Source: Aquimarina sp. AU474
Lineage (GTDB): Bacteria; Bacteroidota; Bacteroidia; Flavobacteriales; Flavobacteriaceae
Assembly: GCF_900312815.1 (NCBI RefSeq)
Contig: NZ_OMPE01000008.1
Location: forward strand, 310,001 to 374,000
Length of the DNA: 64,000 bases
Reading direction: 5' to 3'
A program made the position numbers and the translations under genes. The stretch's first letter is position 1; every line of letters begins with the position of its first letter. Under the pieces are notes generated by a model, which was not told where the DNA came from, ran no database searches, and saw only the letters and a list, made by a program, of their open reading frames with translations. This document shows, one piece after another, positions 1-7,791 of this stretch.

Positions 1-208
1 TCTCACGGTTAGGCATTTCATAACTATAAGGAGTAAGAAACATTCTAGCTGCAAACCTAGAGGCTAGAAAAGGAGAAATCCAGTTTAATATTTTTCCAGT
101 ATATAATATAGATTTAGGAAGTAATAGTGCTTGGACAGGAATTGAATCTTTTTCCACTTTGTAAAATAATTGGTTGATTTGAGGCTTCAAAATTAATGTA
201 ATAGACAC
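1..208 (-). CDS. N-terminal part of an alpha/beta hydrolase-like protein (truncated by window edge)
   Basis: The minus strand is open from the TAA at 224-226 to the left edge. It encodes a plausible protein start: a segment NWISPFLASRFAARMFLTPY followed by SYEMPNRE, which resembles the amino-terminal leader that precedes the hydrolase fold in flavobacterial alpha/beta hydrolases. No ATG is available; GTG at 206-208 or TTG at 188-190 are the candidate starts. The catalytic part lies outside the window, so the family is an inference from this short leader. The gene is divergent from the helicase at 336. Confidence 0.4.
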   Translation of the reverse strand, partial: MSITLILKPQINQLFYKVEKDSIPVQALLLPKSILYTGKILNWISPFLASRFAARMFLTPYSYEMPNRE

Positions 209-303
209 TTTTGAATCAAAGAATTAGGAATAATTAACATTTAAAAAAAAGAGAGTTAAGAAATATATTTAGAGAATTGTTTCGTATAACTTGATAAAGT
301 GCT

Positions 304-311
304 TAATTTTG
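304..311 (+). promoter_or_regulatory. Bacteroidota -7 element TAATTTTG
   Basis: TAATTTTG matches the Bacteroidota sigma-A -7 consensus TAnnTTTG and lies 24 nt before the helicase ATG. No TTG sits at the ideal -33 spacing; the nearest one (about 277-279) is a few bases too far upstream, so the promoter is only half supported. Confidence 0.4.
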
Positions 312-335
312 TAGCTTATTTTTAATCAGCATTTC

Positions 336-1856
336 ATGGGATTATCTCAAACAGAGATAGAAAAAAAGGAACAAAAAGTTCTATATGATTATCAAAAACG
401 GGATATTGATAAAATATTCAGCCGTCTAGAAGAGTTTCCAGAAAACTTTAATCTTTTATATCAACTTCCTACGGGAGGAGGGAAAACGGTAATTTTTTCA
501 GAGATCGTTAGACGGTATATAGAAACTACAAAAAAGAAAGTAGTGGTTTTGACACACCGTATTGAACTTTGTGGGCAAACATCCAAAATGTTAACCGAGT
601 TTCAGGTTAAGAATAAAATCATTAATAGTGCTGTAAAGCAACTTTATGATCAAGGTGAGTATATGTGTTTTGTGGCAATGGTAGAAACACTTAATAACCG
701 CCTTAACGACGATCAATTAGAATTGGACAATATTGGGATGGTCATTATAGATGAAGCTCATTATAATTCTTTCAGAAAACTATTTAGGTTTTTTAAGAAC
801 TGTTTTATTCTTGGAGTAACTGCTACTCCTTTAAGTTCTAATATGAAACTCCCGATGAAGGATAACTACAATGAGTTGATAGTGGGTGACACTATTGATT
901 CATTAATTAATCATGGGTTTTTATCCAAACCAGTTACGTATACGTATGATGTAGGGCTCGGATCTCTAAAAATAGGAATGAATGGTGATTATACAGTTAA
1001 ATCATCAGAAGAGTTATACACGAATATGCAAATGCAGGATAAGCTCCTTATTGCATATGAAGAACGATGCAAGGGTAAAAAAACTTTGATTTTTAATAAC
1101 GGTATTAACACATCTGTTTATGTATACGATACTTTTAAAAAAGCAGGGTATCCTATTAGACACTTGGATAACACCAATAGTAGACAAGAAAGAGAAGATA
1201 TTTTGGCTTGGTTCAAGGAAACCGAGGATGCTATATTAACTTCGGTTAGTATTTTAACTACGGGATTTGATGAACCTACCGTAGAAAGTATTATTTTAAA
1301 TCGAGCAACAAAATCACTAACTCTTTATTTTCAGATGATAGGTAGGGGGTCTAGGATATTACCTACTAAACCTGAATTTTCTATTATTGATTTGGGTAAT
1401 AATACAGCTCGATTTGGATTATGGAACTCTGATGTGGATTGGCAATCCATTTTTAGGTCACCGGATTTCTATTATGATAACCTTGTTGGAGATGAAGAAA
1501 TCGAAAGGAATTTTAGATATGTTATGCCGGACGATATTAAAAAAGAGTTTGCAAAATCTACTGATTTCGATTTTGATGTTGAAGAAGAATATGCAAAAAC
1601 TAAACGATATAGTCTTAGAAGTTTAACGGTTCTAGAAAAATCAATAGATCAGCACGCAAAAATATGTGCAGAAAATAGTGAAGACGTATTTGATGCGCGT
1701 ATTCTTAGTAGACTACTAGATAATGATATTGAGTATAGAGTACGTAGATATTCGTACTGTATTAGTAAGAGTACCAAAAACTATAGGGATTGGTTAGAAG
1801 AAGATTATAAACGAAAGTTAAGATCCAAAATTAATCAATTGTTTATGGACGAATAA
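336..1856 (+). CDS. Superfamily 2 DEAD/DEAH-box helicase
   Basis: This is a cytoplasmic ATP-dependent nucleic-acid helicase or translocase. Walker A is GGGKT (residues 47-51), Walker B is DEAH (139-142), motif III is TAT (162-164) and motif VI is QMIGRGSR (333-340). This gives a complete two-lobe SF2 core of ResIII/DEAD type. The last 150 residues are acidic and then basic and match nothing I recognise. No nuclease or methylase domain is fused and no restriction gene is adjacent, so a housekeeping DNA-repair or RNA role is as likely as defence. The start is the first ATG, 24 nt after a TAATTTTG promoter element. The next gene is convergent. Confidence 0.9.
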   Translation: MGLSQTEIEKKEQKVLYDYQKRDIDKIFSRLEEFPENFNLLYQLPTGGGKTVIFSEIVRRYIETTKKKVVVLTHRIELCGQTSKMLTEFQVKNKIINSAVKQLYDQGEYMCFVAMVETLNNRLNDDQLELDNIGMVIIDEAHYNSFRKLFRFFKNCFILGVTATPLSSNMKLPMKDNYNELIVGDTIDSLINHGFLSKPVTYTYDVGLGSLKIGMNGDYTVKSSEELYTNMQMQDKLLIAYEERCKGKKTLIFNNGINTSVYVYDTFKKAGYPIRHLDNTNSRQEREDILAWFKETEDAILTSVSILTTGFDEPTVESIILNRATKSLTLYFQMIGRGSRILPTKPEFSIIDLGNNTARFGLWNSDVDWQSIFRSPDFYYDNLVGDEEIERNFRYVMPDDIKKEFAKSTDFDFDVEEEYAKTKRYSLRSLTVLEKSIDQHAKICAENSEDVFDARILSRLLDNDIEYRVRRYSYCISKSTKNYRDWLEEDYKRKLRSKINQLFMDE

Positions 1857-1958
1857 TTTTTGATTACCTTATTACGATTAGTTTTCCATTTTTTGTACCA
1901 CAACATATTTAGTGCTTTTGGAATAAATTCATTTTTACGAACATAAAGCACTCATAAT

Positions 1959-2672
1959 TTATGAGTGCTGCGCGGATTCATGATTTAATACCATTGTAAC
2001 TGCACTTTTTGCATGAATTTTTGTAGTATCAAATACTGGTATATCAACATCGGTAGGTTTTATCAATAGCGGTATTTCTGTACATCCCAAAATAACACCT
2101 TGGGCACCTTGTTGTTCTAATTTTTTTATGATTTTTTTGTAAGATTCCCTAGAAGTATCTCTAATATTACCAAGTACGAGCTCTTTATAAATAATATCAT
2201 GAACAATTTCTCTATCTGCTATGTTTGGTATAATAATATCAATGTCATAATCTTCTTTAAGGATGTTTTTATAGAAATCTTTTTCCATGGTAAATTTAGT
2301 CCCTAAAAGAGCTATCTTTTTAAGCCCAGTAGATTTAATTTCTTGACCTGTGGCAGTTGCAATGTGAATAAATGGAATAGAAATGTTCTTAATTATTTGA
2401 GAGCTACATAAATGCATAGTATTCGTGCATAATACGATTAAATCTGCACCAGCATTTTCTAATTGTTTTGCAGATTGTATCATTAATTGATTTAGACCAT
2501 CCCAATCGTTTTGACGTTGTAAACGTTCAATTTCGGCAAAGTCAACAGAATTTAAAATGCATTTGGAAGAATGAAGTCCTCCTAGTAATTCTTTTGTGTG
2601 TTTATTGATCAATTCATAGTACATGGTAGATGATTCCCAGCTCATCCCACCAATTAATCCAATTGTTTTCAT
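1959..2672 (-). CDS. Aspartate/glutamate racemase family protein
   Basis: A cofactor-independent amino-acid racemase of the Asp/Glu/hydantoin racemase superfamily (RacD/YgeA type). The N-terminus KTIGLIGGMSWESS is the family signature. The two catalytic cysteines are visible as LCTNTMH (Cys82) and LGCTEI (Cys197), so the enzyme should be active. The length of 237 aa is normal. It is the last gene of a minus-strand run ArsR - SDR - PhzF - racemase, 35 nt after the PhzF stop codon. This suggests that it acts on an amino-acid-like metabolite together with those enzymes. The substrate cannot be read from the sequence. Confidence 0.88.
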   Translation of the reverse strand: MKTIGLIGGMSWESSTMYYELINKHTKELLGGLHSSKCILNSVDFAEIERLQRQNDWDGLNQLMIQSAKQLENAGADLIVLCTNTMHLCSSQIIKNISIPFIHIATATGQEIKSTGLKKIALLGTKFTMEKDFYKNILKEDYDIDIIIPNIADREIVHDIIYKELVLGNIRDTSRESYKKIIKKLEQQGAQGVILGCTEIPLLIKPTDVDIPVFDTTKIHAKSAVTMVLNHESAQHS

Positions 2673-2707
2673 TTTAATTTTGTTTTGGTTGTGTGATATG
2701 TATTAAA

Positions 2708-3499
2708 CTATATTTCGATTTCGCCTTTTAAATAAGGGACAGCATGACCGCTCAAAAACACACGATCTTTATCTAACCTACAATCCAGTTCACCACGACG
2801 CGTTGATAATTGTAATGCCTTTAGGTTTGTTTTGTTTAATTTTTGAGACCAATATGGTACTAGAGAAGTGTGAGCCGATCCCGTTACTGGGTCTTCGGGG
2901 AGAGTGGGAGCATTTGCATCAAAAACTCGAGATACAAAATCAGAATTTTCACCCTCGGCCGTAATAATAATACATAAGTATGGTAGCTCTTTAAGCATTT
3001 CGAGTTTAGGATTTATGGCTAGTACTTCTTCTTCAGAAGATACTGTAATCAACAAATCTCTGCTAGCAAATGCTTTAAGCGGCTTAGTATTTAGTGCTTC
3101 ATGTATTTCTTTAGGAATTTCAATTTCTTGAGGAGGTCTAGACGGAAAATCTAATGTAATAGCTCCATCACTTTCTTTTGTAGCTTTCAACAGACCACTT
3201 TTTGATGAAAATGTAACTTCATTAATATCCGAATTGAGATAATTAAAAATCACATAGGCAGAAGCTAAAGTAGCATGACCGCATAAATCGATTTCTGCAT
3301 GAGGCATAAACCATCGTATCTCATATATATCGTCTTTTTTCACAAAATAAGCCGTTTCGGCTAGGTTATTTTCTTTGGCTATGTTTTGCATTAGCGAATC
3401 ATCGAGCCAATAGGGTAGATGGCATATAGCTGCGGGATTCCCGCCAAATAATGTTTTGGTAAAAGCATCTATTTGATACATTGGAATTTTCATATTCAA
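2708..3499 (-). CDS. PhzF family isomerase/epimerase-like protein
   Basis: A cytoplasmic protein of the PhzF/diaminopimelate epimerase-like fold. The start MYQIDAFTKTLFGGNPAA is the family hallmark, NLAETAYF carries the conserved catalytic Glu (Glu48), and DPVTGSAH forms the second anion-binding loop. The length of 263 aa is typical. Only the PhzF homologue is here, with no phenazine genes, so the name does not imply phenazine synthesis; such homologues act on small cyclic or amino-acid substrates. Its ATG overlaps the stop codon of the upstream SDR gene by 4 bp (3496-3499), so the two are translationally coupled. Confidence 0.88.
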   Translation of the reverse strand: MNMKIPMYQIDAFTKTLFGGNPAAICHLPYWLDDSLMQNIAKENNLAETAYFVKKDDIYEIRWFMPHAEIDLCGHATLASAYVIFNYLNSDINEVTFSSKSGLLKATKESDGAITLDFPSRPPQEIEIPKEIHEALNTKPLKAFASRDLLITVSSEEEVLAINPKLEMLKELPYLCIIITAEGENSDFVSRVFDANAPTLPEDPVTGSAHTSLVPYWSQKLNKTNLKALQLSTRRGELDCRLDKDRVFLSGHAVPYLKGEIEI

Positions 3500-4095
3500 T
3501 ATTTTTTTAAGATTTGACCTGTGTTCGTTGTTTGTAATCCTTGTTTATAGGTATTAATAGTTTCTTCTATAGTAATGGGAAGATGATTAGCAAATTTTTT
3601 GTCTTTAGGGAAATCCCCAGATATAGCTCCGGGCGCTACTACATTAAGACGAATTCCTCTACCGATTTCATTAGAAGCCGCATTGACAAAACTATGGATT
3701 GCACCGTTAATAAGGGATAATGCAACTGCATTGGGTTCATAATGTTCTGCAAGAATACCTGTGGTGAGTAATATGACTCCATTGTCATTTATATAATCTT
3801 TGGCGATATGTACAAGGTTAACCTGCCCCATAAGTTTACTGCGAATGCCAACATAATAATCTTCCTCAGATAATTCTATTAATGGTTTCCATACTGCGGT
3901 ACCTGCGGCATTAATGACAATGTCGAGTTTTGGAAGTTTTTCGAATAAATTCGCAATAGATGTCGAGTTGGTAATATCTACAGGATAATGTTTACTATTT
4001 CGATGGGCAGCGTATACCTCTGCATATTCTTCTTTAAAGCTGTTGTAGAGCGCTTTACCTATAGTTCCTGTTGCCCCAATTATTAATATCTTCAT
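3496..4095 (-). CDS. Short-chain dehydrogenase/reductase (short form)
   Basis: An NAD(P)-binding Rossmann oxidoreductase of 199 aa. The nucleotide motif GATGTIG is at residues 7-13 and VINAAG follows at about residue 60. The usual YxxxK catalytic pair is absent: the region reads SLINGAIHSFVNAASNEIGRG. This is seen in a known short-chain subgroup (200-aa proteins close to CsgA-like SDRs). It is either a reductase with altered chemistry or a binding protein. An operator copy (4102-4123) lies directly upstream, and the PhzF gene overlaps its 3' end. Confidence 0.82.
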   Translation of the reverse strand: MKILIIGATGTIGKALYNSFKEEYAEVYAAHRNSKHYPVDITNSTSIANLFEKLPKLDIVINAAGTAVWKPLIELSEEDYYVGIRSKLMGQVNLVHIAKDYINDNGVILLTTGILAEHYEPNAVALSLINGAIHSFVNAASNEIGRGIRLNVVAPGAISGDFPKDKKFANHLPITIEETINTYKQGLQTTNTGQILKKY

Positions 4096-4101
4096 AATTA
4101 T

Positions 4102-4123
4102 ATATTTAATTTTATAAATATGT
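4102..4123. promoter_or_regulatory. Inverted-repeat operator upstream of the SDR gene (copy 1)
   Basis: The core ATATTTA-N6-TAAATAT is a perfect 7-bp inverted repeat. The surrounding 22 bp are identical to the copy at 4460-4481 upstream of the ArsR-type gene. It lies 7 nt before the SDR start codon (minus strand), so binding there would block transcription into SDR - PhzF - racemase. Symmetric AT-rich sites of this kind are typical ArsR-family operators. Confidence 0.7.
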
Positions 4124-4137
4124 ATTGTTAAATTTTT

Positions 4138-4446
4138 TTATATTGTATTTAAGGTATTAAGATACTCTTGTATCACCTCTTCATTTCTTTTAAAATAGGT
4201 CCATTTGCCATGTCTTGTAGTGCTCAATAAGCCAGCTTTGTGCATTCCAGATAGATAATGAGAAATCGTAGGTTGAGACAGTCCGGACTTATCCTTAATA
4301 TGTTGTCCACATACACCATCATTAAAATGACCAAGACTTTCATGTGGCGGAAAGTTAGATTCTGGATCTTTTAACCATTTCAAAATATCTAGGCGAGTAG
4401 CATTAGATAAGGCTTTATTAATTTCAAGAATTTTTTTATCTGTCAT
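4138..4446 (-). CDS. ArsR-family winged-helix transcriptional repressor
   Basis: A 102-aa dimeric winged-helix regulator. Near the N-terminus is LSNATRLDILKWL, and the recognition helix lies in LSQPTISHYLSGMHKAGLL, followed by the wing TTRHGKWTYFKRN. The usual metal-binding CxC motif of arsenic sensors is absent; the only Cys is in NDGVCGQH. The inducer may therefore be an organic molecule. The ATG at 4446 is preferred over an upstream in-frame ATG at 4524, because the extension is low-complexity and would cross the promoter and operator. It is first in the ArsR - SDR - PhzF - racemase operon and probably represses it. Confidence 0.85.
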   Translation of the reverse strand: MTDKKILEINKALSNATRLDILKWLKDPESNFPPHESLGHFNDGVCGQHIKDKSGLSQPTISHYLSGMHKAGLLSTTRHGKWTYFKRNEEVIQEYLNTLNTI

Positions 4447-4450
4447 AAAA

Positions 4451-4481
4451 CAAATATACATATTTAATTTTATAAATATGT
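4451..4481 (-). promoter_or_regulatory. ArsR promoter with overlapping operator (copy 2)
   Basis: On the minus strand TATATTTG (4458-4451) is a perfect -7 element only 4 nt from the ATG at 4446, so the transcript would be nearly leaderless. Touching it is a perfect 9-bp inverted repeat ACATATTTA-N6-TAAATATGT (4458-4481), whose inner 22 bp match the copy at 4102-4123. The geometry predicts auto-repression. No good TTG -33 box is visible. Confidence 0.7.
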
Positions 4482-4604
4482 TATTGAATAATATTTTTTT
4501 TGATTTGATGTAACAAAATTGCAATATGCTCGTCTAGTAAATAAAGGCTATAGAAAATTTGTAATCACCTGAATACAAACTTAGTTTTAACGATACACAT
4601 AAGG

Positions 4605-4643
4605 GCGCCTATCTTGATACTTCTTGAGATAGGTGCTTTTTTT
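4605..4643 (+). terminator. Intrinsic terminator without an obvious upstream gene
   Basis: The stem GCGCCTATCT / AGATAGGTGC (one G-U pair) has a 12-nt loop and is followed by seven T on the plus strand. No plus-strand gene precedes it, since the ArsR operon reads away. It could end a small RNA starting in about 4530-4600, or act as an attenuator in the leader of the downstream methyltransferase. Confidence 0.65.
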
Positions 4644-4763
4644 ATTTGTAACATTTCTTATTCTTTGGAGTATTATAAAAGATTATAAGTGATAACTTAT
4701 GAAATTTAAAAAACAGATAAATCGTACAAGAAATCATAGAAAATATGCTTATCCTTGTTTACA

Positions 4764-5978
4764 ATGAAAATCACACCCTTTATAGAAACTAAAAGATTAG
4801 CTATTAAACTTAGGCCTGCTGCCGAAAAGATGGTTAAGCAAGGGCATCCATGGATCTTTGAAAATAGCATCTTCAAACAAAATGAAGATGGAAAAGCAGG
4901 GGATCTTGCCATTATATATGACAATAAAAAAAATAACTTTTTGGCCTGTGGATTGTATGATCCACATTCGCCAATCCGGGTTAAATTAATCCAATATAAA
5001 AAACCATCTCAGATTGATGAAGAGTGGTTCATAAATCGAAGTATAGAAGCCTTTAAAATTAGACAACCTCTTTTAGAAACAGATACTAATAGTTATCGGT
5101 TGTTTTTTGGTGAAAATGATCATTTACCTGGTTTTATAGCAGATGTATATAATAACGTATTGGTTATAAAGTTGTATTCGCATATTTGGTTTCCGTATTT
5201 AAATTGGATAATTCCTAGTTTGATTGAAATTACTGATTGTACCGCTGTTGTATTACGTTTAAGTAGATCATTACAATCCAAAGGAGAAACCTTTGGTTTG
5301 CGGGATGGGCAAGTAATTTATGGTGATCTGAAAAATGAAGTTGTCATTTTTAAGGAGCACGGAGTATTGTTTTCAGCTAATGTAATTAAAGGCCATAAAA
5401 CAGGATATTTTTTAGATCATCGTCATAATCGAAAACGAGTAGGGGAGTTGTCCTATAATAAAACAGTTTTAGATGTGTTTTCTTATGCTGGAGGATTTTC
5501 GGTCCATGCTTTGCAGGGAGGCGCTCAAAATGTTACCAGTTTAGATATTAGTAAGCAAGCTATAGAAATGGCTAAAGAAAATGCATTACTGAATTCTCAT
5601 AAAGGAGCACATGAAGTTATTGTTGCAGATGCTTTTGATGGATTACAGGATTTAATTAATCAAAAACAAAAATATGATGTCGTAGTTATAGATCCTCCTT
5701 CTTTTGCTAAGAGGGAAAACGAAATTTCGCGGGCTAAGAAAAGTTATGCTAAACTGGCCAAACTAGGAGCTCAACTGGTAAATTCTAAAGGAATTCTTGT
5801 GTTAGCTTCATGTTCTTCAAGAATTGTTGCAGATGATTTTTTTGAGATATCAGAGGAGCATATACTTGCAGCAGGAAGAAGTTTTGAAATACAGGATAAA
5901 ACGTATCATGATATCGATCATCCTATCAATTTTACTGAAGGTGCATATCTGAAATGCGGATACTATATATTAGATTAA
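4764..5978 (+). CDS. rlmI: 23S rRNA (cytosine-C5)-methyltransferase RlmI-type
   Basis: A class I SAM-dependent rRNA methyltransferase with an N-terminal PUA RNA-binding domain (about residues 3-75, containing GHPWIFENSI) and a C-terminal Rossmann methylase. The SAM loop is LDVFSYAGGFSVHAL and the catalytic/base-binding motif is DPPSFAK. The RlmI (YccW) family methylates C1962 of 23S rRNA in E. coli; that exact target is inferred here by homology. The start at ATG 4764 is preferred over the in-frame TTG at 4755. It is a single gene, ending in an inverted repeat at 5979-6018. Confidence 0.88.
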   Translation: MKITPFIETKRLAIKLRPAAEKMVKQGHPWIFENSIFKQNEDGKAGDLAIIYDNKKNNFLACGLYDPHSPIRVKLIQYKKPSQIDEEWFINRSIEAFKIRQPLLETDTNSYRLFFGENDHLPGFIADVYNNVLVIKLYSHIWFPYLNWIIPSLIEITDCTAVVLRLSRSLQSKGETFGLRDGQVIYGDLKNEVVIFKEHGVLFSANVIKGHKTGYFLDHRHNRKRVGELSYNKTVLDVFSYAGGFSVHALQGGAQNVTSLDISKQAIEMAKENALLNSHKGAHEVIVADAFDGLQDLINQKQKYDVVVIDPPSFAKRENEISRAKKSYAKLAKLGAQLVNSKGILVLASCSSRIVADDFFEISEEHILAAGRSFEIQDKTYHDIDHPINFTEGAYLKCGYYILD

Positions 5979-6018
5979 GAACATTCAGAAATTACTATTT
6001 AGTAAAAACTGAATGTTC
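5979..6018. terminator. Inverted repeat after the rRNA methyltransferase
   Basis: GAACATTCAG and CTGAATGTTC form a perfect 10-bp stem beginning right after the stop codon, with a 20-nt loop. There is no T run, so it may act as a weak terminator or an mRNA 3'-end stabiliser between the two convergent genes. Confidence 0.5.
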
Positions 6019-6043
6019 ATAGCTTTCAAACAAATATTGTATT

Positions 6044-6451
6044 CTAATGCCTTCCAAAGACATGCACTTTTGCTTTTTTTCTCGATAAATTTTTAGTGTC
6101 ATAAAAGAAAGTTATATCTCTAATAACTCTTTTATTTCCTTGTAAATCTATTAATCTAGTAGTGCTGCCTTTTGTGAAATTATATTTTAAGGAAATAATA
6201 TCTTTTTTTCCGTTACCATATTGTACGATCATTTTGTGCATGTTTATAGCACCACCCGTAACTTTGATTTTAAGTTTTCTAAAACCACCTTCTTTTGCAG
6301 TAACTTTAATTACATCCCTATCAATTTTATAGTTCACAGTTCTAGATCCAAGATGTTCCCATCTTAAAGTTTTTGATGTAAAACTATTTCCAACAAACAG
6401 TATGATTAGTAATAAAGGTATTGCAAGGGTTCTCTGGATTGTATTTTTCAT
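6044..6451 (-). CDS. Small exported protein resembling DUF2541
   Basis: A 135-aa protein with a Sec signal peptide (hydrophobic LAIPLLLIILFVGNSF at residues 9-24) and a beta-rich mature domain. That domain begins RWEHLGSRTVNYKIDRDVI and continues with IDLQGNKRVIRDITFFYDT and a C-terminal VHVFG. The W-xx-LG-x-R-x-V opening and the closing strands resemble the DUF2541 (YaaI-like) family of small periplasmic beta proteins. The function is unknown; the assignment is from memory of the family pattern and is tentative. It stands alone, transcribed from its own region. Confidence 0.6.
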   Translation of the reverse strand: MKNTIQRTLAIPLLLIILFVGNSFTSKTLRWEHLGSRTVNYKIDRDVIKVTAKEGGFRKLKIKVTGGAINMHKMIVQYGNGKKDIISLKYNFTKGSTTRLIDLQGNKRVIRDITFFYDTKNLSRKKAKVHVFGRH

Positions 6452-6562
6452 AGTCTTTAAGAATTTTATTTGAATACTGTTTTGACTATACTTTTTAGAA
6501 AAGGTTTAATATGTGCGATGTTTTTTTAAAAAATATTATTCAAATCTTGTAAACAAAAAACA

Positions 6563-6600
6563 AAAAAAGGGAAGAATCAGAATGACTCTTCCCTTTTTTA
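6563..6600. terminator. Bidirectional intrinsic terminator
   Basis: GGGAAGA / TCTTCCC is the core of a longer near-perfect stem with A runs on the left and T runs on the right. It ends the OmpA-family gene on the minus strand (stop at 6622) and could also stop plus-strand transcription. Confidence 0.85.
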
Positions 6601-6621
6601 ATAAGAGTGGTAAACGTCTTA

Positions 6622-7455
6622 TTAGTTAGCAGATAATAATGCGAAAAATTTATCCATATTTGGTAACAGTACAATTCGTGTACGTCTGTTAATGGCCATA
6701 TTTTCGTTAGTGTCATTTTCAACCAATGGTTTATAACTACTTCTTCCTGATGCTATTAATTTTCCAGGATCAACACTATAGCTTTTTTGTAGTTTTCTTA
6801 CGATAGAAGTTGCTCTTTTTACGCTTAGATCCCAATTGTCTTCAAGCACTGTGGTGCTAATTGTTCTAGGATCTGTATGGCCTTCTACCATAACTTCTAA
6901 GCTTGGTTCAGAATTAATTACATCAGCTAATTTTTTAAGAATATCATCAGCCTTGTTGCTTACTCTATAACTTCCACTGTTAAATAACATTTTATCAGAA
7001 ATAGAAATCATAACGACAGTGTTGTCAATATCTATAGAAATATCTTCATCTTCTTTTAAGTTATCAGATAAAGAACTTTTTAGGTTGTAAGAAACTGCCA
7101 AATTCATAGAATCTTTAAGCGAAGTGGCTCCAGCAAGTTTTTCAGAATCAACTTTACTTAGTGTTGATTTCATTTTTTCTTTAGTAGTATTAGATATCAT
7201 GGCTACGTCATCTACCATTACCATTTTTTCATCGCTAGATTCTTTTAAAGAATTAATTTTTGAATTATAATCTGCTACACGAGCTTCTATCTTAGCAAAC
7301 TTTTCTTCTAATTCTTCCTTTTCGACAGCAGTTTTTTGCAAAGTACTACGAGTATCTTGTAGATCTTGCTCTAAGGCCACGTATTTTTTCTTTGATACAC
7401 AAGAAGTCAGAGTTAATACTCCAGACAATACGATTAGTGTGAATGATTTTTTCAT
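6622..7455 (-). CDS. OmpA-family lipoprotein with coiled coil
   Basis: An outer-membrane-anchored peptidoglycan-binding protein. The SPII signal is SGVLTLTSC (Cys19), followed by a coiled-coil region (about 25-90) and a C-terminal OmpA-like domain (about 150-265). The peptidoglycan-binding signatures are VEGHTDPRT, LSVKRATSIVRKL and NRRTRIVL. The architecture (lipobox, heptads, OmpA_C) is the standard cell-envelope linker of flavobacteria. The length of 277 aa is normal. It has its own terminator at 6563-6600 and a 336-bp divergent region shared with the M23 peptidase, another cell-wall protein. Confidence 0.9.
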   Translation of the reverse strand: MKKSFTLIVLSGVLTLTSCVSKKKYVALEQDLQDTRSTLQKTAVEKEELEEKFAKIEARVADYNSKINSLKESSDEKMVMVDDVAMISNTTKEKMKSTLSKVDSEKLAGATSLKDSMNLAVSYNLKSSLSDNLKEDEDISIDIDNTVVMISISDKMLFNSGSYRVSNKADDILKKLADVINSEPSLEVMVEGHTDPRTISTTVLEDNWDLSVKRATSIVRKLQKSYSVDPGKLIASGRSSYKPLVENDTNENMAINRRTRIVLLPNMDKFFALLSAN

Positions 7456-7791
7456 GGTTATTTAATTTTATTTTATGCTATTTTAACTATCTCTTATTTT
7501 ATTTATTGCTTCCACGATTACTAATTTTTTCATATCAATTTCTTAAAAAGTGTTAATAAATTTCACTTACAATGTTATCCCATAATCCGATTACGGAGAG
7601 CTCTCATACGAAGGCTATCTTAATGTCTTGATTTTCATAGTTGTATAAAAATCAGATATTGAAGAAGTTAATTTTTTGAAGATAAATTTTAGGTTTAATG
7701 CAACAACGTATTATTTTTACTGTTATATTGTACGACGAAGATACCTTGCCCATATCTACAAGTAAAATTTAAAAGAATAGTATTAAAATTG
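7456..7791. other. Divergent intergenic region, no gene seen
   Basis: This stretch lies between the divergent OmpA and M23 genes. It holds the promoters of both, but I find no clean TAnnTTTG/TTG pair. A GAGAGCTCTC palindrome occurs near 7597-7606. Only trivial ORFs (15-24 codons) with no convincing composition are present. Confidence 0.5.

Noticed and set aside
2708..3499. Phenazine biosynthesis, suggested by the PhzF name
   Set aside because: No other phz genes are present; PhzF homologues are widespread with unrelated roles.
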